Source of the DNA: JBEKYD01 sp049509915 | GTDB taxonomy: Bacteria > Acidobacteriota > Terriglobia > Bryobacterales > Bryobacteraceae | Length of the DNA: 30,734 nt | Direction of reading: 5' to 3' | Assembly (NCBI GenBank): GCA_049509915.1 | Contig: JBEKZL010000053.1 | Location: 1 to 30,734 of the forward strand | Part shown: one piece after another, positions 1 through 8,279 of the stretch | How the letters are laid out: the number at the start of each line of letters is the position of its first letter | Numbering within the stretch: position 1 is the first letter of the stretch | The notes under the pieces: model-generated | What the model saw: only the letters and a program-made list of their open reading frames with translations | What the model was told of the DNA's origin: nothing | Database searches by the model: none | Position numbers and translations under genes: made by a program

Positions 1-116
1 CACCCCATCCTGGCTCACAAACCGCAACGCGCCGACCCGACATCGAGAAACCTGGAAAGGGAGGAGTCCCAGAATCGGCGGTTTCGTCTCCTCCAGGCTC
101 ATCGTTCAATTAGAAA

Positions 117-584
117 ATGCTAACACGCGTTCGCTTGAACGACGTCATTGAAGCGTTGGAGATGCAGCTCGATGAGTACTATTCCTTTTTCGATCCCGAA
201 TCCGGCCAGGTGGAAACCGTCTCCGGAGCTCTTCTCCGTGAGGCGGAAAAGTGCGGCGACGATGAGGGACCCGATCTTCCGGCGTGGCAGGAGGAGGAAT
301 GGGAGACCGCGAAGCAAATCGTCTCGACCGGCCGCTTCCTGAAACTCCCCACCAAGTTCGACGTTCATGAGTGGGCCATCATGGAAGAATTCTCGCAGTC
401 GGTGGAGTCCGATAGGATTTGCAACGAGCTGCTGAACGCCATCCACGGCGCCGGCGCATTCCGGCATTTCAAGGACACGCTTCGCCGGCACCGCATAGAA
501 CCGGCCTGGTTTGCCTTCCGCTCGGAGGCGCTGCGGGAGATAGCCATCGACTGGTGCGAGGAGAACGACATTGTTTGGGAGTAG
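117..584 (+). CDS. UPF0158 family protein
   Basis: This 155-residue acidic protein matches the UPF0158 family from end to end. It opens with the family's VRLNDVIEALEMQLDEY block, has an acidic central part with LPAWQEEEWETAKQI, and closes with the conserved LLNAIHGAGAFRHFKDT and ALREIAIDWCEEN blocks. No signal peptide or membrane segment is visible, so it should be cytoplasmic. The family has no established biochemical role; no catalytic motif is evident. The ATG at 117 is the only start that keeps the conserved N-terminus, but no Shine-Dalgarno sequence precedes it. It is convergent with the macroglobulin gene and shows no operon partner in the window. Confidence 0.85.
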   Translation: MLTRVRLNDVIEALEMQLDEYYSFFDPESGQVETVSGALLREAEKCGDDEGPDLPAWQEEEWETAKQIVSTGRFLKLPTKFDVHEWAIMEEFSQSVESDRICNELLNAIHGAGAFRHFKDTLRRHRIEPAWFAFRSEALREIAIDWCEENDIVWE

Positions 585-610
585 CGGAATTACCGGCGCC
601 CGCCGCCACC

Positions 611-647
611 GGGCCGCACGTTTGGGGCACATCGTTTTCCGCGGCCC
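611..647. repeat. Inverted repeat between convergent genes
   Basis: GGGCCGC at 611-617 is repeated inverted as GCGGCCC at 641-647 around a 23-base loop. It sits in the 88-base gap between the convergent UPF0158 and macroglobulin genes, where a bidirectional terminator would be expected. The loop is long and no clear T-run follows, so a terminator role is weak inference. Confidence 0.25.
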
Positions 648-672
648 TACATCCTCCACTCGACCATGTTCG

Positions 673-3600
673 CTATTTGCCCGCCGCGCCGGCTTTCACC
701 ACCTCTAACTCGACCGGCGGCGCGATGGCATTCATGTCCGGGTCGTAATAGGCGTAGACCTTCGAAGCGAAGGTCCGCGCGCGGATGGGATACTTGGCGC
801 GCAGGCGGAAGGGCAGCGCGATGGAATCGCCGGGCGCGAAGCTGTCGAAATAAAGGATGGCCTGCGTGGCCGTCATGTTGAACTTCTCCATGCGACCGCT
901 CTTGAGGGCAGCGCTCCTTTCCTGATAGCTCTGCAGGTCTTCGCTGAGCAGGTCGAATCCGGGCGGAATGCCGAGGTCGACCATCACCATGTTGGCCGAG
1001 CGGCCCCGGTTGTTTTTGATGGTCGCGGTAGCGGTGGCGACGTCGTCCTGCGCCAGGCGGGTGCGGTCGTAAGATACGTCGATCGAGAGCGGCTCGTGCG
1101 GCGGCTGTTCTTTCCATGGCACGAAGTCGCGCCCCGCCACCTGGTAAGCCAATCCGCCGGTGCCGCTGAAACGGACTTCCACCGTATTGGCGCCGCGCGG
1201 GTTGACGCCCTTGAATACGAACTGGTGGAGCAGGTCGTTGTTGTCCGCGTTCAGCGCCAGCCTCTCCATTACTTTGCCGTTGAGCCAAAGCTCGACGGTG
1301 CCGCGTACGTCGGCCGCTCCTTTTTCAGTGGAAAGCAATACCGCCCGCAAGGCCATGATGGTAGCCTGGGTACTGCCCCACGCGCCGGTGGCGTCCTTCT
1401 TGGACGCGATATAGGCGAGCGCTTTGCGCGCGGTGCCGGAGGCCTGGCCCCACTTGAGCAGTGCTTGTGTGGCCAGGCCGGTGGTTTCTAACGTGGCGCT
1501 GGCGCCGGTGGCATAGACGCCGGTTTCTTCGGCCGTCCACCAGGTCTGGTCGCCTTTCTCGGTGCGCGCGGCCACGAGCTGTTCCATGGCCTGGCGGGTG
1601 AAGTCCGAGTCTTTGCCGTAATCGGCGGCGAAGTTGGCCACTACGGCCAGCGTATAGGTATCCGCGCGGGCGCTCGTGTGCGCGGCGATGTACTGGCGCG
1701 CCTTTTCCACGGCCGGACCGCGGTAGCCGGTATTTTCGAGCGACCAGGCGATGTAGGCGGTAATGCGTAGCACGTCGGAGTTATAGCGGTTGGTGGCGCC
1801 TTCGTTGATGAAGCCGGTGTCGGGCTTCCAGCTTCCGTCCGGCTGCTGCTGTGCGGCCAGCCATTGCTGGGTGCGTTGAATCAGCTTCGGGTCCACGTCG
1901 TGTACCTGCGACATGTCGTAGAATTCCATCAGGCCGTAGGAGGTGAGGATCTTATTGGCCGGCGCCTGTCCGAACCAGGAAAAACCGCCGCCCGAGACTT
2001 CGAACGTCAGCAGCCGCTGGTAGCCATTGGCGATGAAGCCCTCCGCCTTGGCGTGTACTTCCGGCGCCAGCTTCTTGGTGCGTTTCATGTAGTCGAGCGC
2101 CAGCACGTTGGGATAAGTGCTCGATGAGGTTTGCTCGAAACAGCCGTAGGGCATGCGCAGAATGGCGTCCATGCCTTCGATCACCTGACTGAGCGGCCCG
2201 GGATAGAGGCGCACCAGAACCGCGCTGGCATCGGGGATGGCCGTGGCGGGGAACGTCACTTCGTGGTGGATCTCGTTTTCCAGGCGGCCGTTGAATACCA
2301 CACTCTGTTCGCGCCCGTTAGGCACGACTTCGATTTCGCGTACGACGATATCGGCGCGACGGGCTCCCATGCGGGCCGCCAGGGTGAGCTTGAATTTGCC
2401 GATGTGATTGGCTTGAATACGGAACTGGGAGCTGCCGGTGCGGCCGGCTTCGACCGCTAGCGTTTTCTCCGCCGTGTCGCCCGATAGCGAGAACCAGTCG
2501 GCGGAGTCGAGCTTCAGATCCACGTCGCCGTGCGCTTCGGAGTAATTGTAGACGGCCACCGGGATCGACACGGTGTCACCCTGAGTAAGGGTGACGGGCA
2601 GATCCAGGTCGACAAAGAAATCCTGGAAGACTCTGATGCCGGCTGTGCCGCTTCCCAAAGCGCCACGGGCGGTGGATGCCATCATCGCCATGCGCCAGGT
2701 GGTAATGGAATCGGCCAGCGGAATCGAGATGCTGGCGATTCCGTTGCCATCAGTGACGATCTCCGGGTTGATGTAGAGCGCTTCGGGGAAGTAAGAACGA
2801 ACGCGCGGCGCGGGGGCTGCGGCGGTGACGACACCGGCGCCTGCCATGACTGTGACAGTCTCCGCCATCGCCATCTGTGCCGCCATCGTTCTCCCCCCTT
2901 CGCCGGGGCCGAAGCCGCCGCCCCTGCCGCTTCCCAAACTGCCGACGGTTGCGCGCTGTGGTGGTGGTGCTGGCGGTGGTGCTGCCATAGGGACGCCACC
3001 GATAATCCCGCCGAGTACGCCTACGGCGGCCCCGTTCATGAGCATCCCCGCATCGAACTGCCTCATATTTCCACCGACGCGAATCCGCTGTAGCGGTGGG
3101 TTCACTACCGCGACCAGCGTCACCGGGGCCTCTTTGCTCAGCACCACGGAAAGCGCGGCACGGTCGCGCTCCTTTACCGAGAGCTGCCGCGAAAGCGTCT
3201 CGCTGGGGGCGATGACTTTCGCCTCGTAATTACCCTCCGGCACGCCGGGAAACTGAAATTGCCCGTCGGCGTTTGACTGGGCTGAGCGCTGCTGTCCGGT
3301 GGCCAGATCGCGAATTTCGATACGGACCCCTTCCATCGCGCCGCCGGCGCGGTCCGTCACCGTCCCGCCGATCTCCGTACGGCCGTTGAATGGGCCCCGG
3401 TCGGGTTCGATACGGGCCACGATGGAACTTGGACCGGAGCTCGCCTGGCCCACGATTTTGCGGCTGCGAACCGTCAGGTATGTAAACAGATCGTCGCCGC
3501 CGTTGTTGAAGCTCTTATCCGCACCCGCGCTCTGCACCAGGTAGGTTTCGCCCGGACCCGCGCGACTGATCCGCAGACCGGTGCCCCAGGCGTCGCGAAG

Positions 3601-6048
3601 CTCCGCTTTGGTCAGGTCCCCTCCGCTGGCTTGATACAGACGCGCGAGGTTGTCCGACTCGCGCCGCAGCTTCTCTTCCAGTGCGGTTCGATAGCGTGTG
3701 GCGTAGGCCGCGTACCTCGCCATGGGCGGGGCCTGTCCCACGTCGGTGCGGAACTGGTTCGGGTTCACCATCTCGGTGGCGGCGAACAACGCCTGCGCGG
3801 CGAGGTTGTTCTCTTCCGCCGGCCGGTGCGCCGTGTTCACCACGTCTGGCATGCCGATGGAATGAATTTCATAGCGCGGTTTCATGGCTTCCTGTTCCAG
3901 GTAGAAGAACACTTTGGCAAAGCCAGGCTGCTTCTCCGCCAGCGCGAATACCGCCTCGTCCACCACCTCCAGCCCCAGCGCGGCCTCGACGCCTTCACCG
4001 CGCGCGTTGGTCACGTGGAATTGAAGATGCGCGTCTTCGCCTGGCTTGTGAACCGGCGCGTCCAGCGTGGTTTCGATTTTGAGCTCGTCGGCCGGCTCGA
4101 CGAACGCCATGCGATGGTCGGCCACCGGGATCGCATTGCGCCCGAAAAGATACGCGTTGCAATCGATGGTACCGGCCAGCTCAGGCGTAGCAGTGAGGTC
4201 CAGCTCGACCTGGCCATTGGCAAGGTCCACGTCGCGCGTAAGCACGGTCTGCCGGTCCTTCACCACGTCGAGGTATGCCGTGCCCTGGCTTTTGGTGGAG
4301 TAAATCTTCAATTGAATACGGTCGCCGGCGCGATAGATGGCGCGGTCGGTGCGCAGCAGGATCTGGTCGGCGCCGGGCTTGGCGGCGAGCGGCACGAAAC
4401 GCGAGGCGTGGTTCCCCTCGTTGTCGGTGGCTTCAATGCGCAGCGTGGCGGCCGCGGCGGCGGGGTGCAGGTGAACTACGCCCACTCCGGTGGCATCGGT
4501 GGCGACGGTTTGCTCAGGTGCGCCGGGGAAATAAACCTTCAATTCCGCCGGCGCGGGTTTGCCGTCCGCGTAGGACGTTACTAGGAACACTTGGTTGTCG
4601 AGACCTGGAATCAGCGAGCCGCCCTCCGGAGCCGCGGTGATCAAAAGCGGCGATTCGCTTACCGTGATGGGCTCGCCACGCTGCTCGCTGTGCCCGGTGG
4701 AATCTTTTACCGTGGCTTCGATCAGCACGCGAGCCGCGCCACCCGCCAGTGGCCGGCCGGCGAAATACTCCGGCAGCTTGATGTCGAAACGATAGGCACC
4801 GACGGCGTCCGTTTTGCCTTGGACCGACCCGGCCTCGAATTCGGCCACGTCCATTCCGCTGGCTTTCACTGTGATCTCGGCGCGAGCCACCGGCTGGCCG
4901 AAGAAATAGTTGGCGCGGACGGTGCCGGCGACATGATCGCCGGGGCGATAGCCGTGCTTTGGCTGGCCGTCTCGCGCCGCCAGATCAAGCGCCACTTTGA
5001 ATTTCGGCAGCACGTAGCGTTCCACGTTGAAAGCCAGCTCCGCGGTGTTTGGCGGATTCGCCGTGTCTCCCGTCAGGGCGCGCAGGTGGTAAGCGCCCAG
5101 GTTGACTTCGTCGGCCAGACTGAATTCCGCTGACGCAATTCCGAACTTATCGGTCCGTGTGATTTTCTTGAATACCTTGTTGCCGCGTGGGTCTTCCACT
5201 TCGAGGGTCAGCGGACGGTTGACGGCGGCTTCATGGTGGGCGCGATCGAGTGCCAACGCCCGCACGTGAATGGTCTGGCTGGGTTGATAGATGGGCTTTT
5301 CAGTGGTGAGAAGGATGGAAGCTTTGTCCTCGATCTGAACAGGCTGGGTAACATCCATCGAACCGATCGGTGTATCCACCAGGTAGTGCAGCGAGTGAGT
5401 GCCGGTCAATCCGTAGGGAAACTGTAACTGCGCTTCCACGGTACCGCGCCGATTCAGGGAGCCCCTGAATAACAGACCGGGAGGTTGGTTCGCGTCAGCC
5501 GTTTCGATGCGCAGCGCGCCGCTCGTGACCGCAACGTTGTTGGCATCGGTCACGATTACACGCACCGCGGCCGGCGCACCGGCGATATAGGAATTCTGCG
5601 CGAGCACGTGTACCACCGGCCGGCGCAGAATCTGTGAGATTGACTGGGTGTCTTCCAGCATGGGGTCTTTTTCGCCTGCATAGACGAGCCGGTAGCGCAG
5701 GCGGTGCCAAACCAGGTCATCGACAGTCAATGGCTGTTCGGGTGTCAGCTCGGCCTGCCAGCGGCCGCCGGCGTTGCCTATGGTAACCTGCCGTTGCTTG
5801 CGTGCCACGAGACGGTCCTCGGGGTCGAGAATCTCCACTGTCAGTTGACCGGCGCCTTCCCCCAGCCCATGGTATGGAATATCGACCCGCAAGATACCAC
5901 GCGAGTAAGTGGCGGCGACTGACTCGCTATTTGTGTTTCCAGTGTTCTGGAAAGATTCGAGCAACGCGGCGGAGGCGAGTATCAGGGCCGCGGCGGATAG
6001 AGTGAGCCACAATCTCGACAACCAGGTAACTTGCGCGTACCTCTTCAT
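673..6048 (-). CDS. Alpha-2-macroglobulin family protein with CarboxypepD_reg-like insert
   Basis: A 1791-residue secreted or membrane-anchored protease-trap protein. The ATG at 6048 is chosen because GGAG lies about 8 bases upstream and a hydrophobic segment (residues 11-31) follows; a longer frame from 6096 lacks such support. No lipobox cysteine is seen. MG2 starts near residue 245 (TEKPIYQPSQTIHVRALAL), followed by an MG3-type ERYVLPKFKV. A CarboxypepD_reg/CnaB-like domain lies at about 885-980, then a Gly/Pro/Ala/Met-rich linker at about 1010-1075 in the bait-region position. The A2M domain begins with YFPEALYINPE near 1087. The thioester motif GCFEQ is intact (Cys1303, Gln1306) and opens an alpha-toroid thioester domain. 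A receptor-binding-like domain ends the protein (VYAYYDPDMNAI). Bacterial relatives often sit beside pbpC; none is visible here. Confidence 0.93.
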   Translation of the reverse strand: MKRYAQVTWLSRLWLTLSAAALILASAALLESFQNTGNTNSESVAATYSRGILRVDIPYHGLGEGAGQLTVEILDPEDRLVARKQRQVTIGNAGGRWQAELTPEQPLTVDDLVWHRLRYRLVYAGEKDPMLEDTQSISQILRRPVVHVLAQNSYIAGAPAAVRVIVTDANNVAVTSGALRIETADANQPPGLLFRGSLNRRGTVEAQLQFPYGLTGTHSLHYLVDTPIGSMDVTQPVQIEDKASILLTTEKPIYQPSQTIHVRALALDRAHHEAAVNRPLTLEVEDPRGNKVFKKITRTDKFGIASAEFSLADEVNLGAYHLRALTGDTANPPNTAELAFNVERYVLPKFKVALDLAARDGQPKHGYRPGDHVAGTVRANYFFGQPVARAEITVKASGMDVAEFEAGSVQGKTDAVGAYRFDIKLPEYFAGRPLAGGAARVLIEATVKDSTGHSEQRGEPITVSESPLLITAAPEGGSLIPGLDNQVFLVTSYADGKPAPAELKVYFPGAPEQTVATDATGVGVVHLHPAAAAATLRIEATDNEGNHASRFVPLAAKPGADQILLRTDRAIYRAGDRIQLKIYSTKSQGTAYLDVVKDRQTVLTRDVDLANGQVELDLTATPELAGTIDCNAYLFGRNAIPVADHRMAFVEPADELKIETTLDAPVHKPGEDAHLQFHVTNARGEGVEAALGLEVVDEAVFALAEKQPGFAKVFFYLEQEAMKPRYEIHSIGMPDVVNTAHRPAEENNLAAQALFAATEMVNPNQFRTDVGQAPPMARYAAYATRYRTALEEKLRRESDNLARLYQASGGDLTKAELRDAWGTGLRISRAGPGETYLVQSAGADKSFNNGGDDLFTYLTVRSRKIVGQASSGPSSIVARIEPDRGPFNGRTEIGGTVTDRAGGAMEGVRIEIRDLATGQQRSAQSNADGQFQFPGVPEGNYEAKVIAPSETLSRQLSVKERDRAALSVVLSKEAPVTLVAVVNPPLQRIRVGGNMRQFDAGMLMNGAAVGVLGGIIGGVPMAAPPPAPPPQRATVGSLGSGRGGGFGPGEGGRTMAAQMAMAETVTVMAGAGVVTAAAPAPRVRSYFPEALYINPEIVTDGNGIASISIPLADSITTWRMAMMASTARGALGSGTAGIRVFQDFFVDLDLPVTLTQGDTVSIPVAVYNYSEAHGDVDLKLDSADWFSLSGDTAEKTLAVEAGRTGSSQFRIQANHIGKFKLTLAARMGARRADIVVREIEVVPNGREQSVVFNGRLENEIHHEVTFPATAIPDASAVLVRLYPGPLSQVIEGMDAILRMPYGCFEQTSSSTYPNVLALDYMKRTKKLAPEVHAKAEGFIANGYQRLLTFEVSGGGFSWFGQAPANKILTSYGLMEFYDMSQVHDVDPKLIQRTQQWLAAQQQPDGSWKPDTGFINEGATNRYNSDVLRITAYIAWSLENTGYRGPAVEKARQYIAAHTSARADTYTLAVVANFAADYGKDSDFTRQAMEQLVAARTEKGDQTWWTAEETGVYATGASATLETTGLATQALLKWGQASGTARKALAYIASKKDATGAWGSTQATIMALRAVLLSTEKGAADVRGTVELWLNGKVMERLALNADNNDLLHQFVFKGVNPRGANTVEVRFSGTGGLAYQVAGRDFVPWKEQPPHEPLSIDVSYDRTRLAQDDVATATATIKNNRGRSANMVMVDLGIPPGFDLLSEDLQSYQERSAALKSGRMEKFNMTATQAILYFDSFAPGDSIALPFRLRAKYPIRARTFASKVYAYYDPDMNAIAPPVELEVVKAGAAGK

Positions 6049-6306
6049 GATGATCTCCGTCAACCTAATGCCAGAAAGCAACTGGCCGGCAGCCATAGCC
6101 CGGAAATGCGCCGGCAGTTATCAGGCCGTCTCGAGAAGCCGTTCCAAAGCCTACGTGGAATTGGACTCCGGTATGGGCCGAATAGTTCCGCGGCGGACAG
6201 CCCGGAGTTACGCATCACAGGGGATATGCCGCCTGTGCGCGGTTCCTTTCAGCCGCCGCGACCGGAACTTTATATCCGTGCCGCCTGCGACAATGGGGAG
6301 TCTCCG

Positions 6307-8118
6307 ATGTCGGAGCTTTTCGGCAATCTGCAACCTCTCTATAACCCGATCGGTTTTGGCGCGTCCGACTTCATCCTGCTGGCGTGGACGGTACTGCTGG
6401 TGCTGCTTCTGGCGGTGGGGCTGAGGTTTCAAGCGCGGCTGGGCGGGTTCGCCGCGCGAACGCGCGGGTCTATGCTGTTGCTGGGCGTGCTGCCGGTGGT
6501 TCTCAGGCTGGCGATGCTGGGCCAGTCCCCGCTGCCCACCCCGCACACGCCTGACGATTTCAGCTATTTGCTGCTGGGAGATACGCTGGCGCACTTTCGG
6601 ATGGCCAACCCGCCGCACCCCATGCATCGTTTCTTCGAGACCAATTTCGTACTGCAGGAACCGAGCTACAGCTCGATCTACCCGCTGGGGCAGGGAATCG
6701 CGTTGGCACTCGGCCAGTTCGTTTTCGGGGACCCTTGGGTGGGCGTGCTGCTGGCTGCCGGATTATTCTCGGCCTTTTGTTATTGGATGCTGCGCGGCTG
6801 GATGAGCCCCGGGTGGGCGCTGGCCGGCGGCCTGATGACGGTGGTGGTGTTTGGCCCGCTCGGATACTGGATGAACAGTTACTGGGGCGGGTCGCTAGCC
6901 GCTGCCGGCGGGTGCCTGATCTTCGGCGCGTTGCCGCGCCTCAAAGTGTCTGCCCGCCACCGCGATGCCGCGCTGCTGGGATTGGGCTTCGGGGTGGAGT
7001 GGCTCACGCGGCCTTTCGAGACGCTTCTGTTGGGCGCTTGTGCGGGGCTCTATCTCGTGGCACAGGCGCATCCGCCTAGAGGGCGGCGCGGGCCTAAGCC
7101 CGGACACGGGCAGGCGGAACCGCCTGCCCCACCACGGCGTATGCGCATCGCCGGTATCGTATTGCTAGCCGCGTTTCCCGCGCTCGGCCTTTCCCTGCTG
7201 CAAAACCGGCAAGTGACTGGCAGTTGGACCACTCTTCCCTACCAATTGAGCCAGCGGCTTTACGGCACCCCGACCACGTTCACATTTCAAGCCGTGCCCG
7301 TTCCGAGCCGCCCGCTGACCCAGGAACAGAGGGTCGATTACGACATGCAGACGGACGTGCATGGCTTTCACGCCGATTCGCTGCCGGCCTTTGCCCGCCG
7401 GTTGGCGGCGCGGGTGCGATTCTTGCGTTTCTTCTTTCCCGTGCCGTTGCTGTTGGTGCTGCCGCTGTTTCTCGTTTGCCTCAAACGGCCGCGAAACTTG
7501 TGGCTTTTGGTGTCACTCGGGATTTTCGGCCTGGGTACGAACTTCTATCCTTACTTCTACCCGCACTACGTGGCTGGTGCCGCCTGTTTGATTTTGCTGG
7601 CCGGCCTGATCGCGATCGAACGGCTCTACCGATGGAGCGAGCCCGCGGCCCGCCTGGTTTTGTCGCTATGCGCTGCGCAGTTCCTCTTCTGGTATGGGCT
7701 GCACCTGGCGGCCGGGTGGGAGCCGGCGCTGGCGCTCGCCGATCGGTACGAGAGCTGGGATTTCGTCAATCACGGCGATCCCGAAGGCCGCGCCGCGATC
7801 GAACGAACCCTCGCCGAGGCTCCCGGCAAGCAACTGGTGTTCGTGCGCTACTGGCCCCTGCATCGCCTTGATCAGTGGGTTTTTAACGCCGCCGATATCG
7901 ACTCTTCGCGCGTGGTGAGGGCGCTCGACCTGGGGCCGGAGGAAGACCGCAAGCTGCAGCAATATTATCCCGGCCGGACTGCATGGCTGTTGGAGCCGGA
8001 CGCGTACCCGGTCCGGCTGACTCGCTACGAACCGCCGCCGGAGCCGGCGGTGCCGCAGCCGGGAGCGCCGGCGTTCCCGAAGGATAAGTCGCCGTTTGAG
8101 GAGGTGCCGCGGCAGTAG
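6307..8118 (+). CDS. Polytopic membrane protein, GT-C glycosyltransferase-like
   Basis: A 603-residue integral membrane protein with about ten hydrophobic segments. The ATG at 6307 is preceded by GGGGAG at good spacing and leads into the first membrane segment (21-39); an in-frame upstream ATG at 6031 would overlap the divergent macroglobulin gene and adds non-membrane sequence. A first large loop carries HTPDDFSYLLLGDT (Asp83, Asp84), reminiscent of the acidic loop motif of GT-C enzymes of the PMT/ArnT type, and YPLGQG follows near 125-130. A lipid-linked sugar transferase role is therefore possible but unproven. Residues 251-276, rich in Pro, Gly and Arg, are encoded by a REPIN-like repeat inserted between two membrane segments. 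The C-terminus is Pro-rich. Confidence 0.75.
   Translation: MSELFGNLQPLYNPIGFGASDFILLAWTVLLVLLLAVGLRFQARLGGFAARTRGSMLLLGVLPVVLRLAMLGQSPLPTPHTPDDFSYLLLGDTLAHFRMANPPHPMHRFFETNFVLQEPSYSSIYPLGQGIALALGQFVFGDPWVGVLLAAGLFSAFCYWMLRGWMSPGWALAGGLMTVVVFGPLGYWMNSYWGGSLAAAGGCLIFGALPRLKVSARHRDAALLGLGFGVEWLTRPFETLLLGACAGLYLVAQAHPPRGRRGPKPGHGQAEPPAPPRRMRIAGIVLLAAFPALGLSLLQNRQVTGSWTTLPYQLSQRLYGTPTTFTFQAVPVPSRPLTQEQRVDYDMQTDVHGFHADSLPAFARRLAARVRFLRFFFPVPLLLVLPLFLVCLKRPRNLWLLVSLGIFGLGTNFYPYFYPHYVAGAACLILLAGLIAIERLYRWSEPAARLVLSLCAAQFLFWYGLHLAAGWEPALALADRYESWDFVNHGDPEGRAAIERTLAEAPGKQLVFVRYWPLHRLDQWVFNAADIDSSRVVRALDLGPEEDRKLQQYYPGRTAWLLEPDAYPVRLTRYEPPPEPAVPQPGAPAFPKDKSPFEEVPRQ
7057..7132. repeat. REPIN-like double hairpin element, copy A (inside CDS)
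   Basis: Two inverted arms, 7057-7077 and 7112-7132, share 17 of 21 bases, both reading GTGG..CAGGCG..TCCGCCT on opposite strands. Each arm is itself a hairpin; the right one is a 10-bp perfect stem with a 2-base loop (7108-7129). A small central hairpin CGGGC-CTAA-GCCCG lies at 7089-7102. The centre CTAAGCCCGGACAC aligns with CTAAGCGCGGATAC of the copy at 23105-23174, which shows the two are related. It is translated in frame within the membrane protein. Confidence 0.75.
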
Positions 8119-8170
8119 CGGCGATCTGGGAGAAGCTGTTCACTCGCCCCGTGGCGCCGGCCATCAAGCT

Positions 8171-8186
8171 GGCAGTGTGCACTGCC
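8171..8186. terminator. Short hairpin between convergent genes
   Basis: GGCAGTGTGCACTGCC forms a 6-7 bp stem in the 161-base gap between the convergent membrane-protein and chemotaxis genes. A weaker GACCG/CGGTC stem at 8235-8253 is followed by TTTGT on the minus strand. Either could end transcription, but neither has a strong U-tract. Confidence 0.3.
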
Positions 8187-8279
8187 ACTGGGACGACGCT
8201 AATTATAATCGGTAGTCGGTGACATCATGACAAAGACCGCTCTCTGACGGTCGCAGCTCGCAGTGCGGCATACCGATGC

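Noticed and set aside
1..102. A minus-strand frame starting at ATG 102 (MSLEETKPPILGLLPF...) and running off the left edge, as the start of a divergent gene
   Set aside because: Only 34 codons are visible, no ribosome site precedes it, all three plus frames are open there too, and it leaves only 14 bases to the UPF0158 start.
6031..6306. Upstream extension of the GT-C-like membrane protein to ATG 6031
   Set aside because: It overlaps the divergent macroglobulin start, encodes no membrane or conserved sequence, and ATG 6307 has a good ribosome site.
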